The notes under the pieces are model-generated. The model was not told the DNA's origin and made no database searches. It saw only the letters and a program-made list of their open reading frames with translations. Positions 1 to 31,966 of a stretch of DNA of 64,000 nucleotides are shown one piece after another; positions within the stretch are counted from its first letter, which is position 1, and every line of letters starts with the position of its first letter. The translations under genes and the position numbers were made by a program. The stretch lies in the NCBI RefSeq assembly GCF_023065955.2, contig NW_026622874.1:6926001-6990000 (forward strand), given 5' to 3'. Origin of the DNA: Ursus arctos. Its lineage: Eukaryota > Chordata > Mammalia > Carnivora > Ursidae.

Positions 1-942
1 CCCCTGCCCCTGTAGGGTGGACACTCCCCAGTCCCCAGCAGCTGCTGGAGCCAGAGAAGAGGGGAGAGGCTGCTGATGTTGGAGGAGGAGAGAGGAGCAA
101 GCAGCATGGGAGAGGGCCCAGAACCAGTTCTGGGGGCTGGGGGGAGAGCAGAGTCGGGGAGCCCCTTGGGAAAAGCCGGAGGCCCCCTGGGGGTGTCTGA
201 GCTCAGAGACTTGGGGCAGGTGTGAGCCTAGGGCAGTGCGCCAACCTGGAAACGGCGGCTCCCGGTGACTCGGGCCATCTGTGTTCCTTAGGGAAGCTTG
301 TGAAGGCTGGTGCTCCCTGGTCCTGGGGGCAGGAAGGCCCTGCAGGAAATGAGTAGCAGGCCCGAGGCGTCTTGGAAAGTGGCTGGGGCTGCCTCTGTCC
401 GCGCCAGAGCCAAAGCCGGAGCCGGCTCCAAGTGAGGGCCTCTGGGGGGACGCGCCCTCTGCCCTTCCTTCTGGTGAGTGTGGGGCGGGAGGGGCGGGCA
501 CTGGCCTCATGGTATCAGGCCGGACCCTGCTGTCGGGGTGGTGCCGCTGGGTGACATTTAGAGCAGGGAAAGCAACAGGATCTGTCTCCCAGAGGTAGCC
601 TTTGCGACTCTGTTCCGAGCCACCAGCGCCAAGGCTCTGGCCTCATATCTTCCAGCCATCGCCAAGTCTCTTATGGGGGTGAGAAAGTGACTCAGCCTTC
701 TGGGGGATCCTCCCAGGTCCTCGGACCTGCCACCCCCATCCCCTTCCTGAGCTTCTTGTCCTGTGTGTGTGTGAGACTGTCCCCAAGCCAGCCAGCCCCA
801 GGGGTCAGAGGTGGCGCTCGCCACCCCATACACACCCCAGCAGCATTCCCAGGTAGTGCAAACACCTGGTTGGGTTGTCTGTACCTTTTCTTCTTGTCCC
901 CAAGAGTTTTGTTTCTGTAACAGGCTAGTAATATCAGAGCTA

Positions 943-1154
943 GGGGCGCCTGGGGGGCTCAGTCAGTTAAGCGTCCAACTCTTGATGTTGTCTCAGATAG
1001 TGATCTCAGGGTTGTGAGATCAAGCCCCGTGTCGGGGTCCTCGTCAGTGGGGAGTCTGCTTGAGATTCTCTCTCCCTCCCTCTCCCTCTGCCCCCCTCCC
1101 CACTCATGCGCTCCCTCTCTCAAATAAAGAAAGAAAATCTTAAAAAAAAAAAAG
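943..1154 (+). mobile_element. CAN-SINE
   Basis: Head ggggcgcctgg, CT-rich body, A-tail with AATAAAG. Flanked by an imperfect duplication (10 of 12): atatcagagcta at 931-942 and ataccagaccta at 1165-1176. Confidence 0.9.
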
Positions 1155-1634
1155 GGAAAAAGAAATACCAGACCTAGCAGGGCCCCCTGACAAAGAGTCG
1201 TGCCGGATGTGGGGAGGTGGGAGCTTGAGGAAGGCTCGTCCAGTGTCTCTGCTGGCTCTTCAGCCACAGGCAGCGTGAGAAGGGGGCCAGAACTTGGGCA
1301 CTACCTCTGGGGCCTTGGGTATCAGGAGACAAACACCGGAGATTTCCATTAGCTTCACGGGGTGCCAGGAGCCTCGGAAAGGAAAGGTCAACAACCGCCG
1401 GGAGTGATATTTGCTTTGGGAATGCTGGGCCTTCCAGTTAGACCAAGGGTGCCCAGGAGGGTGGGGGTGAGACGACAGAGCTGGGGGTGTGCTCCAGGGG
1501 TCCCTGCGGAGTCCCCCTCCCTCCTTCCCATCCTCCTCCATCTCTCCCCCGCCCCCCCCGCCCCCCGCCTTTGCCTCCTCTGGCTGCCCCTTCTGGGCCT
1601 TCGCTGAACTAATATGTGTTTGTCATCGTGCCAG

Positions 1635-1724
1635 ACGGGGAGCGTGGCATGGCAGGAAGAGGCTGGGTCTGACGGCCGACTCTGCGCTGACAAGCTCCCT
1701 AGAGCCCCCGAGCCTGAGTTCCAA
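1635..1724 (+). other. TMEM63A: Candidate TMEM63A 5' UTR exon
   Basis: Flanked by CCAG at 1631-1634 and a strong GTGAGT donor at 1725. No homology evidence supports it; it rests on splice-site pattern alone. Confidence 0.3.
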
Positions 1725-2209
1725 GTGAGTAGCGTGGCCTGCGCCCGAGGTCCCAGCTGGATGTCCCGGGAGCAGTGGGCCGGGGGCCTGTCTGTGGCCA
1801 GGGGACCAACCGCTGTCGCATACTTGGATGTCCCCTCTTATTTATTCATTCCTGTGTTTCCTCCCACCTTTATCTCCCCCCGTCTGCCCCCCGCCTGCCC
1901 TCCAGAGCTCCCAGGGGCTCCCACAGGATGCTTCCTTAGCAGGCCCGGCCTCCCCTCCTTCCCCTTCACCCACTCCGGGGAGGCTGCCAGCTGTGTCCCG
2001 GACGAGCCACCCTACCCCCCCATCTGACCCTTGGGACTGTTCCCACAATGGAGCTATTCTCGTGGGCTCTGCCAGGCGCGTGGAGCCTGGTGTCCGGCGC
2101 TCCCTGACTCCTTGCTGCTGCCCCCCCCTCGCCTCTGCCGGAGCAGGCCAGGGAGACTGCAGGGGGTCCACGCCCTGACGGTTGGCCTTGGCTGGGGTTT
2201 GCTCTCCAG

Positions 2210-23270
<21,061 letters not shown>

Positions 23271-23448
23271 GTGGGAGCGCGCGTGCAGGCAGTGAGCAGG
23301 GGGGACGGCAGGGGCGGGGGACGGGCGTGGGGGTGTACATCATCGCCAAGAGAAGACCGGGGGCTCCCTGCTCCTGGGGAGCGGCCCTGGGAGGCAGGGG
23401 GCAGCTGTGGGCGAGGGAGCCTGCGGGGGGCGGCCAGCCCCGCGGGCA

Positions 23449-23650
23449 TCAGCGCTGTTCCAGCAGCCCCACGAACTTGCGGATGTCCTGGGCCAGCAGC
23501 TCCGGCTCCTCAAAGGCGGCAAAGTGGCCCCCGCGGGCCATGTAGGAATAGGAGATGAGTTTCGGGTACTTGAACCTCACCCACTTTTCGGGCACGTGTA
23601 TTAACTCACAAGGGAAGGCAGCAAAGCCTGTGGGCACGTGGACCTTCATC
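23449..23650 (-). CDS. EPHX1: EPHX1 last coding exon (Glu403, His430, stop)
   Basis: 202 nt, residues 388-454 and TGA (23451-23449). Holds the charge-relay Glu in FPCELIH and the catalytic His in GGHFAAFEEPELLAQDIRKF. C-terminus VGLLEQR. Confidence 0.97.
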
Positions 23651-24126
23651 CTGGAAGGGACAGAGATCCCACTGAGGGGCGAGGTGGCATCCTGGTCCCC
23701 TTAGGTCCCCTGCAGCAGGGGGCTTCAGGATGGGGGAGTAGGGGGGTCCGTTCACCCACCCACAGGGAGCCAGAAAAAAAGACCCAGGGTTCTCACCACC
23801 TGCCTCGATTCCAACCCACTAAGGGCCTTCTTCTCCGGAAGGGCCGGGTGGGCTGGAGAACACACGGGCTCTCGACAGGCTGAGGGGGATGGCCAGCGGC
23901 CAGGCACGCCCCTCCCCCCGGCCTCGTTCCCCTTTCCCTCCGAAGCCACCCGAGGGGCCGGATGTCCCAGAACCGCCCATGCCACACCAGGCCGGCGTCC
24001 CCTCGGTGAGCTGACTGCCACCGTGTTCTCATCCCAGGCACCCTGGGCACCCGGCAGGCCAGGCTGTACAGTCCCGCCGTCAGAGGTCCTCCCTGGGGGT
24101 CAAGCGCAGGTGCCCGCCAGACTCAC

Positions 24127-24252
24127 CGGTCATGCTTGTGGGCCCTGAAGCCCTGGCCCAGGTTCTCCTTGTAGAAGCGCTGCGAGGAGGTGATGCTGCC
24201 CGTCGTCCAGTAGAGCATGACGTTGGTCAGCAGCTCGTCCAGCGAGAACTTC
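24127..24252 (-). CDS. EPHX1: EPHX1 coding exon 7 (Tyr373)
   Basis: 126 nt, residues 346-388. RKFSLDELLTNVMLYWTTGS, then SSQRFYKENLGQGF with the second ring-opening Tyr. Donor GTGAGT from 24126. Confidence 0.96.
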
Positions 24253-25739
24253 CTGCGGAAGCAGCCCCGGAAGGCCCTCAGTGCCTGGCCTCCCTCCCCT
24301 GCCCACTCTCCCGTGTCCATGCTACCCAGGCCTGCCTTCCCGCCTCCCTTCCGTCCCCTCTCCCCTGTCCCCCACTGCCCACCTCCACTTGCCTGCCCCC
24401 CATTCAGGTACAGGCTCCTCACTTCTGCAGCAGGAAGCCAGGGCTCCTCCCTGCTCCCCCGGCTGCGGCCCGGCCCGCTCACTGCCCCCAGAGCCCAGAG
24501 AAAGTCCTTTCCTCTGATGGATCCCTCCCTGGGCTCCAGATCGCGGTCCAGCACCAAGCGGGCACCTCCCACGCAGCATGTCCACGCCGGAAGTGGGCGC
24601 TGCATCTCTGCTGAGCCCCTGGCTGACACACAGGCACAGATCCAAGTGCGCCCACACACGCGTGCACACACGTCTGCACCCAAATCCACGTGGACACACA
24701 CGTGCACACGTCCGTAATCCACACGCACATACACTCAGAGGCTTCCCTCCTCACTCCCTAGTTCCTGCTCCATGAAGGTGTCCCTGCAGTGTGGGGGGAC
24801 AGCTACAGAGGCCTGCCTCCCCCGACCCTGCACTGAGCCCCGCTGTCTCCCCTCCCCGCCCCCACTGTCCCCTCTGAGCCCTGGCTATCCCGCTCTCCCC
24901 TCCCCCGGGCTGACGTCACTGCCGCCTGAAGGGAGCTACACGTGGCCGCCCCCACTCGGCTCCCGGCTCTGCCAGTAAGTTTAGCGGATTCCTCGGAAGC
25001 CCATTTGCCCAAAATGGCCAATTTGCTGAATTTGCTTGTGTGCGTCCGCCGTTTGGTCATTTTATCCCCGGCACCACATTTTAACAAACATGAAACCCTA
25101 ACCCCTGTCCCACTCCCAACGGGAGCAGCTCAGAGCCAGGAGGCCCAGGAGGGGCACCGACGTTAGACAGGAAAACACGAAGCATCTGTAAGGACAGAGG
25201 CTTCTCTGAAATGAGGGCTACATTCGTAAGGCATCTTCCCATTCAGAAATAACGCATTCCTTGGTCTCCAGCCACGGCGGTGCCGAGCAGAAGCAGAGAA
25301 AAAGCCAACCTCCCCCGAAATGCTCTTTTGATGACAGAATGGAAACCGGACGATGAGACGCGAACAGTCAGAATCAACATTTAAACCCCCGTGAACCGGC
25401 TTTTGGCGAGATGCCCAAGGGCTCCCATCTCCCCCCTGGGCTCTGATCACAGCTTGGAAACGACCACACTGGCCATCCCCGCCCTAGTGCAGTCAGTGAT
25501 CTTTCTAGAACACAGAGCTGAGCTCATCTGTGCCGTGTCCAGCTGCAGGTATTGGTCGGCAAGGAGCAGGGCCACCCCTTGCCAAAGAGCTGCTGGTGGA
25601 GCCCCGTCGCCCCTGGGTCCTGCCTGGTGTGGGGTGGGGAACGGATCTCAGCGTGAGGGCTTGTGCGTGGGCTCCCGGTCTGGCGCCTGCGCACCCGCCC
25701 CCGGCCTCGGCGAGTCAGCATTTCCAAGAGCACCTCTAG

Positions 25740-26025
25740 TTTCTATCGCTCCCACCCTCGCTTCTGCTCTTCTCTCTGCCTGAATTCTCTTCTTCCATCC
25801 TCTCCACTGGCAAACTCCTACTCAGCCTTCAAGGCCCAGATCCAATAGCATCTCCCTGTCCTTTCCCCTCCCTGTCCCATAGAAGGAGCAAATCCTCCCT
25901 TCTCTGGACTCGCACAGTCTTTCAGAGCTCCTTCGTCCAGTGCGTGTTTGTTGAGCACCTACTGCATACCTGGCCGCCTTCTAGGTGCTGGGGCTAGAGC
26001 ACGACCTAGACTCGGTCCCTACACC
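25740..26025 (+). mobile_element. L2/MIR-like fossil DNA
   Basis: ctactcagccttcaaggcc, then gtttgttgagcacctactgc and tctaggtgctggggct resemble ancient L2 3' sequence. Inside EPHX1 intron 6 (24253-26582), where I see no other feature apart from GC-rich unique DNA. Confidence 0.45.
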
Positions 26026-26424
26026 CTAGGTGGGTGCCAGTCCCACCTCACCTCACCCCACCCCAGCAGTGTGTTGGGTGCTCTGTGTGCCCCGAAGCAA
26101 TGACGAGGGGGATGGGTACTGGAGAAGCTGGGTCAGGGCTGACCCTGATGGAGCCTGAGTCAGGCCGGAGGCCCGGGATTCACACACTGAAGAGGCTCTG
26201 GCCTCTGAGGCTCCCCGCAGCTGCCTCTAGGCCTGGCTTCCCCAGGTCACCCTGTCAGCTGGCCACAATGCCCGGCTCTCGTGGGCTCGGGAGGGGAAGG
26301 CCCTGGCTGCTCCCGCCTCTTGGCCATAAAGGGGCGCACGCTGCCCTCTAGATCCGCTGGTCCGGGAGGCGGCTGTTCAGCAAACAGAGCACAGACATTC
26401 TCGAGCCCTGCGTCCTATTCCTGA

Positions 26425-26530
26425 CCACTCCACACTGAGGCCTGGAGCGAGTTGCTGGGCCTCTCTGTGCCTCCACTTCCTCATCTGGAGGAACTGGGGC
26501 CGTGCTCCCCAGGGTGAGGATGTGAGAGGC
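26425..26530 (+). mobile_element. MIR-like fragment beside EPHX1 exon 6
   Basis: gagttgctgggcctctctgt then cctcatctggaggaactggg follow the MIR pattern, ending about 50 nt from the splice donor of EPHX1 exon 6. Confidence 0.5.
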
Positions 26531-26582
26531 GCCCCACAGTGGCTGGAACGTGCCGGCCAGGGGCTGGCAGGTGGCCTCTCAC

Positions 26583-26691
26583 CTCTCCAGGCCTCCGTCC
26601 TCCAGGTCTCGGAACTCCGGGTTGGTCCAGGTGGAAAACTTCTCCAGGATATAGGCGGCCAGGCCCACGGGAGAGTCGTTCAGAGCGCAGC
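26583..26691 (-). CDS. EPHX1: EPHX1 coding exon 6
   Basis: 109 nt, residues 310-346. ALNDSPVGLAAYILEKFSTW then FRDLEDGGLE. A MIR-like fragment lies directly downstream in the intron. Confidence 0.95.
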
Positions 26692-26957
26692 CTGGGGTGG
26701 GAAGCAGCAGGGGAGGGACTCAGGCCTGGGACGAGCCAGTGGTCAGGGCCCTGTGTCGGGGCACAGCTGTGCCCTAACTGCTGGGGTGCTCATGCACCCC
26801 CATCTACTTAACCCTCAGCCTTGGAACTGGCATGTGAGAAAAGGGGGTAACACTGCCCCCCACTGCTTCCGGGGGTCCATTCACCACATGGGCAGCTTCC
26901 CATGTTTGGGGCGATTCAGATGAGAAATATGTATGAATGCTGTTTTTAAAAAGGTGG

Positions 26958-27180
26958 GGGGGCGCCTGGGTGGCACAGCGGTTAAGCGTCTGCCTTCAGC
27001 TCAGGGCGTGATCCCGGCGTTACGGGATCAAGCCCCACATCAGGCTCCTCCGCTATGAGCCTGCTTCTTCCTCTCCCACTCCCCCGACTGTGTTCCCTCT
27101 CTTGTTGGCTGTCTCTATCTCTGTCGAATAAATAAATAAAATCTTAAAAAAAAATAAATAAATAAAAAAATAAAAAAAAT
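26958..27180 (+). mobile_element. CAN-SINE, 'gtggcacag' subtype
   Basis: Head gtggcacagcggttaagcg and body ctatgagcctgcttcttcct, then a long AATAAA-rich tail. Perfect 12-bp duplication aaaaaggtgggg at 26948-26959 and 27181-27192. In EPHX1 intron 5. Confidence 0.93.
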
Positions 27181-27196
27181 AAAAAGGTGGGGTTTG

Positions 27197-27318
27197 GGGG
27201 CACCTGGCTGGCTCAGTCGGGGGAGCATGTAACTCTTGATCTTGGGGGCATGAGTTTGAGCCCCACCCTGGGTATAGAGAGGACTCAAATAAATTAAAAA
27301 ACTAAAAAAAAAAAAAAA
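27197..27318 (+). mobile_element. CAN-SINE, short type
   Basis: Head ggggcacctggctggctcag, then gagcatgtaactcttgatct and an A-tail; no CT-rich body. Lies a few bases downstream of the previous SINE. Confidence 0.85.
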
Positions 27319-27697
27319 TGTGGGGTTTTTAGTTTATATGCTCTGATTCGTGAAAAATAAACCACCTAAAAGTCCAAATTAGGGGAACAGCTCCAAATGA
27401 ATATCGACCCCCTCCACCTCCCCCCCCCCCAGTCCTGGAGCTGCCAGGCCCCCAGGCTCCCTCCTCGACTCAGGCTCAGGGTGCAGGGGTCAGGGGTCAA
27501 GGTCCCGGAATCAGCTCAAGCAGGTGTCTGGGACGTGCCGGCCATGCAACGCCTGACCTGTGCCCAGAACTGCAGCGTGACAAAGAGTTCGGGTCCCTCC
27601 TGGGAGGTTTTCATCCCGGAGCAGTGTGGCGGGGTGGGTGAGGCCCCCGGCCCGCGCCAGGCTGAACGGGAGGCCTGTGAGCCCGCCCCGCACTCAC

Positions 27698-27903
27698 CCA
27701 CGGTGTCAGGTTTGGTGCACTGAATGTGCATATAACCGCTCTCCCTCATCAAGCTGTAGAAAACCTTCTCCTTGAAGGGGCTCAGCAGCTCCACATCCCT
27801 CTGCGTGTAGCCGAAAAGCCTCGGGAAATGCCGTCCCAGGAGAAAGGTCAGGGTGCCGGGATTTAAAACGAAAGCCATGTTCAGATGCAGGCCTTTCACG
27901 TGA
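27698..27903 (-). CDS. EPHX1: EPHX1 coding exon 5 (lid, Tyr298)
   Basis: 206 nt, residues 241-309. HVKGLHLNMAFVLNPGTLTF, then the lid with SGYMHIQCTKPDTV holding a ring-opening Tyr. Compared with human (SNFS) the NPG stretch is one codon shorter, which explains the 454-residue total. Confidence 0.95.
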
Positions 27904-28392
27904 CTGAGGGCAGAGAGCGGGTCCAGGTGAGGCTGGCGCAGGGCTGGGGGGAGGGGAGATGGGCAGGAGGCCGCGGGGCTGAGATGCACAGCGCCAGCCC
28001 TCTTGGAATCTGCCCCTCTGGGGTGGCCCCATGATGGGGAGGAGGGGGTTGGGGGGGGAAATACAGGGTTTCTAGAAAGCTCTGGTCTCTTCTGGGGCTT
28101 GGTCCACCAGAAAGGTCCACTGCCTGACTTTCCCCTCCTCTATCTGGCCCTCTCTGCCTGGGCACCTGGCCCAGAGTCCCCAAACCCACGTGACACCCGA
28201 GAGAGAGAGAATCCATGTCAAGGTGGCCCAGGCACAGCAGGGTGACGGGGGGCCCTCCCTCCCCTCCCCCAGGCCCACAGACATCCCGCCTGGGTGGCCC
28301 CTGGGAAGAGGACACTCCTAGACTCAGACCGCGTGCCCAGGCGGACCCCCCTGCACGGATGGCTACCTCACTCCCCCAACAGGGACCCTCAC

Positions 28393-28522
28393 CTGGGCAC
28401 CATCTGGGCCATGTTGGTGCAGATCAGGGACCCCCAGTCCCCGCCCTGAATATAGAATTCTTGGAAGCCCAGCCGCAGCATCAGCTTATAAAAGATCCTG
28501 GCCGTGGCCACTGAATTCAGGC
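28393..28522 (-). CDS. EPHX1: EPHX1 coding exon 4 (nucleophile Asp226)
   Basis: 130 nt, residues 198-240. YKLMLRLGFQEFYIQGGDWG contains the catalytic nucleophile Asp226 at the nucleophile elbow. Donor GTGAGG. Confidence 0.96.
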
Positions 28523-29039
28523 CTGGTTTGAAGGGGAAGGAGAACAGAATCACAGAGAGGCCACTCCCTGGGTCCTCTTGGGCCCCCATGAAATTCCTCA
28601 CCTCCCCCTCTTGCCCCAGGCTGGGGTGACAGCAGCTCACAGGAGGGGAGGAGGAGGCCTGGGGCCCCAGAGTGGTGTGGCCGGTGCCCAGCAGGCAGCG
28701 GGCCTGGCATCTGCGTGGCAGTCGGGGACGGTGAGGGGACGGCCTCGCAGCGAGGGCGCGGTGGGCTCGGGCCGGCACCAGCGAGGTTCTGGGGGCCCAG
28801 AGGTGGCCCTGCGCTGGGGCGGGGAGCTCGTGAGAGCGCAAGAGTCCAGGCCCCGAGGCTGGCACTGGCCGCGAAGGACCGCTGCTCTGCCCATCCCCCG
28901 CCTGCAGCACCCAGCAAAGCCCGAGAAGGGGCGCTGGCCATCTGGCCCCCCAGGCTCCGAGGGCAGCTGTCCTGGCTGTCTCCCCACCTGTGGGAAGACC
29001 TGGCCCCCAGCAGCAGCCCCCCCCCCCCCGCCACCGTAC

Positions 29040-29267
29040 CCTTTTTGGAAGATGCCTCCGAGAAGCCGTAGCCAGGAATGCAAGGGCAGATGACTTCGAA
29101 AACATGCTCGTCGCTCAGGCCGTGCTTCCTGGGGTCAGTCAGGAGCGGGATGATCTTATAGAACTCGTAGAAGGAGCCGGGCCAGCCGTGCACCATCAGC
29201 AGGGGCTTCGGGGTGCAGCCGGACGGCGGCTGGGGCGGCTTCACGTGGATGAAGTGGATGTCCAGCC
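29040..29267 (-). CDS. EPHX1: EPHX1 coding exon 3 (oxyanion hole)
   Basis: 228 nt, residues 122-197. LDIHFIHVKPPQ, then KPLLMVHGWPGSFYEFYKII with the HGWP oxyanion motif, ending GYGFSEASSKK. Position 139, His or Arg in people, reads Cys. Preceded by an 8.2-kb repeat-filled intron. Confidence 0.96.
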
Positions 29268-29628
29268 CTGGGGGACAGACAGAGTCAGCCCGCGGGGAGG
29301 GGAGAGGCCCCACAACGGGGGAGGCCCTCCGCGTGTCGGTCAGGCCCTGCGCCCCCCAGAGCCCGGGCAGCGGGTGCGGCACCCTCAGCGCCCCACGGTA
29401 CTGAGCACAGCCGCGGCCACCGTGCTGGCCGCGTGCCCACTCGGTGCTCCAGCCGCACGGCCGCCCTGCAAGGGACAGACCGTGACCGTGCCCCCCACGC
29501 AGCGGAGCGTGAGCCCTGCGAGCCCGGGGCCGGGCTGCTCCAGCACTGCGGACTTCCCAGAGCCCAGAACAGGTCCCTGCTCCCAGAGGCCTCAGCGAAC
29601 GCGGCTGAATAACGTGAGTCCCGGGGGA

Positions 29629-29742
29629 GGGGCGCCTGGCCGGCTCAGTCCCGCGAGCACACGACTCCTGATCTGGGGCTTGTAAGTTCGAGCCCCATGT
29701 CGGGTGTGGCGATCACTTAAATGTAAAACCTTCAGAAAAAAA
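29629..29742 (+). mobile_element. CAN-SINE, short type
   Basis: ggggcgcctggccggctcag, then taagttcgagccccatgtcg and an A-tail. In EPHX1 intron 2. Confidence 0.82.
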
Positions 29743-29748
29743 GACTGA

Positions 29749-29936
29749 GGGGCGCCTGGGGGGCTCAGTTGGTTAAACGTCTGTCTTCAGCTCAGGTCAT
29801 GATGCCGGGGTCCTGGGATCGAGTCCTGTGTCGGGCTCCCTGCTCAGCGGGGAATCTGCTTCTCCCTCTGCCTCTGCTCCCCCTGCTTGTGCTCTGTCTC
29901 TCTGACAAATAAAATCTTAAAAAAAAGAAAAAAAAT
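29749..29936 (+). mobile_element. CAN-SINE, full type
   Basis: Starts ggggcgcctggggggctcag seven bases after the previous copy; CT-rich body, then aataaaatct and an A-tail. Confidence 0.9.
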
Positions 29937-30220
29937 ATTTGGGGAAAAAAACTTCTGTATATTCAGCACTAGAGACTGTAATACACTGGTTGAAGATGAC
30001 CGTGTAAATATGTATTTATTTAACATGTAAAACAGTACAGTGCCAAGTGGTAAAAGCAAGTTACCAAGTCAAATATCTCATTTTTGTAAGCCGCCATACG
30101 TGTGCGTATATGTACACTGCGTGTAAATGAACTCACACGTATATAAATTTTAAAGTCTGGAAGGATAGACCAAACACATAAAAAGTAGTTGTCTCCGAGC
30201 AATAAAATTTCAAGTGAATT

Positions 30221-30403
30221 TTTTCTGAAGATTTTATGTAGTTATTTGAGACACAGAGCACAAGTGGGGGGCGGTGGGGACAGAGGGAGAAGCAGACTCC
30301 CCACTGAGCAGGGAGCCTGACGCGGGGACTCGATTCCAGGACCCTGAGATGGTGACCTGAGCTGATGACAGACGCTTAACCGACTGAACCACCCAGGCGC
30401 CCC
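30221..30403 (-). mobile_element. CAN-SINE
   Basis: Minus-oriented, ending cacccaggcgcccc; flanked by similar tgaatt(a)tttt sequences on both sides. Confidence 0.9.
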
Positions 30404-30853
30404 TGAATTATTTTCTTTTTTTTGTGTGTGTTTTCTGTATTTCCTAATTTTTCTACAAGGGATATAAATTCAAAGCATAACTTTTTTTAAGTGGAGACTC
30501 TTTTTTTTAAGGTCGAGTACTGGGCACTAGGAACGCATCCAGGCCGAGGGCGGGTGAATGGGCTCCAGGCCTCCCCGAGTCCCTCCTTCCCAGGCAAGTG
30601 GCCCGGAGAGCGCCTGGGTGTTCAAGGCAAACACAGCCCACGCTGCTATCACATCTGCAGCCCGGCACCACCACCAGCTCACGTGCTGGTCGGTTATTAA
30701 TTCATTACATCAATAATATATGTTTACTGTAAGAAACAGAAAATACAGATAAATCAAAAGGGGGAAAATCACACATTTATACCACTACCTGAAGAGAACA
30801 TTGTGTTGTCTTTACAAATTTTTAAAAATAAATTTGTTATTTTGGAACAATTT

Positions 30854-31050
30854 TTTTAAGGGTTCCCTATGCTCAAGGTGGGGCTCGAACTCACAAGCCC
30901 AAGGTCAAGATTACCATGTTCGGGGTGCCTGGGTGGCTCAGTCGGTTAAGCGTCCGACTCTTGGTTTTGGCTCAGGCCTCGATCTCAGGGTGGAGCCTAC
31001 TTAAAAAAAAAAAAAAAAGTCACATGCTCCACGGAGCCAGCCTGGCGCCC
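30854..31050 (-). mobile_element. CAN-SINE (short type), interrupted by another SINE
   Basis: Minus-oriented halves 30854-30921 and 31019-31050. Perfect 15-bp duplication attttggaacaattt at 30839-30853 and 31053-31067. Confidence 0.85.
30922..31018 (+). mobile_element. CAN-SINE nested inside a CAN-SINE
   Basis: Plus-oriented ggggtgcctgggtggctcag, then the tRNA-like head running straight into ggagcctacttaaaa without the CT-rich body. It splits the minus-strand copy and is therefore younger. Confidence 0.85.
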
Positions 31051-31057
31051 TGATTTT

Positions 31058-31757
31058 GGAACAATTTCAGATTCATAGAAAAATAGTGAGGACAGTACAG
31101 GAAGTTCCCGTGAACCCACACCCAGTTTCCCGGTCATTAGCGGCTTACGTTACTCTGGGACATTTGTTACAAGCAATGAACCAGTACTGATACGTCAATA
31201 ACTCCTCTCAAGTCCATCATTTATTCAGATCTCCTTCGTTTTAGAAACATTTTTATTTTTAAAATTTTATGGTAGGAAGAACATTTAATCCTTCCTCTCA
31301 AATTGGCAAGCGTGACATCCGGCACCACCGACCGCAGGCATGTGTGGCCCGGCCAGTGTCTAGAACTTACTCAACTGGCATAACTGAGACTCTACACCCG
31401 TTACCGAGCGTCTCCCCGTCTCCCCGCTTCCCGGCCCCCACCGTCCTCCTCTCTGCTTCTGTGAGCTGGACAGTTTGGGATCCCCTGTATGTGGTATCGT
31501 GCAGTATTTGTCCTTGTAGGACTGGCTTATTTCACGCAGCGGAATGTCCTCGAGGTTCGTCCGCGTGGTCACCTAGGGCAGGGTTTCCTTCTTTTTAAAG
31601 GCTGAATAACACTGGTGTCCACAGACCATGGAATATGGCTCAGATGTCCTGAGTTTTTACCTAACCACCTTTTCCTGTTTCAGCATCCCATCCAAGACCC
31701 CACATTACGTTCAGTTGTCATGTCTCCTTAGACTCCTCTGGACTCTGACAGTTCACC
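31058..31757 (-). mobile_element. L1-derived fossil DNA
   Basis: Recognisable ancient L1-type stretches, including actggcttatttcacgcagc, gctgaataacactgg and agttgtcatgtctcctta. Heavily diverged; the boundaries are approximate and more than one fragment is likely. Confidence 0.55.
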
Positions 31758-31966
31758 CTTTTTCTTAAGATTAGAGAGAGAGCGAGAGCACACAAATGAG
31801 TGGGGGGTGGGGGGGAAGGGTCAGAGAGAGAGGGAGAGAGAATCTCAAGCAAACTCTGAGCCGAGCGCAGAGCCCGACGCGGGGCTGGATCTCATGACCC
31901 CGAGATCACGACCTGAGCCAAAACCAAGAGTCAGATGCTCAACTGAGTGTGCCCCCCGGCGCCCCC
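31758..31966 (-). mobile_element. CAN-SINE
   Basis: Minus-oriented: TTCTTAAGATT start, purine-rich body (reverse of the CT box), then gacctgagccaaaaccaaga and a degenerate head. Confidence 0.88.

Larger units (their letters stand above)
1..2209 (+). other. TMEM63A: TMEM63A 5' region: non-coding exons and introns, inferred
   Basis: The coding exon begins just after an acceptor, so 5' non-coding exons must lie upstream. Two candidates have usable sites: 292-473 (acceptor TCCTTAG, donor GTGAGTG at 474) and 1635-1724 (acceptor GTGCCAG, donor GTGAGT at 1725). One CAN-SINE (943-1154) is the only repeat I recognise. No CpG-island promoter is obvious, so the start site is probably further left. Confidence 0.35.
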
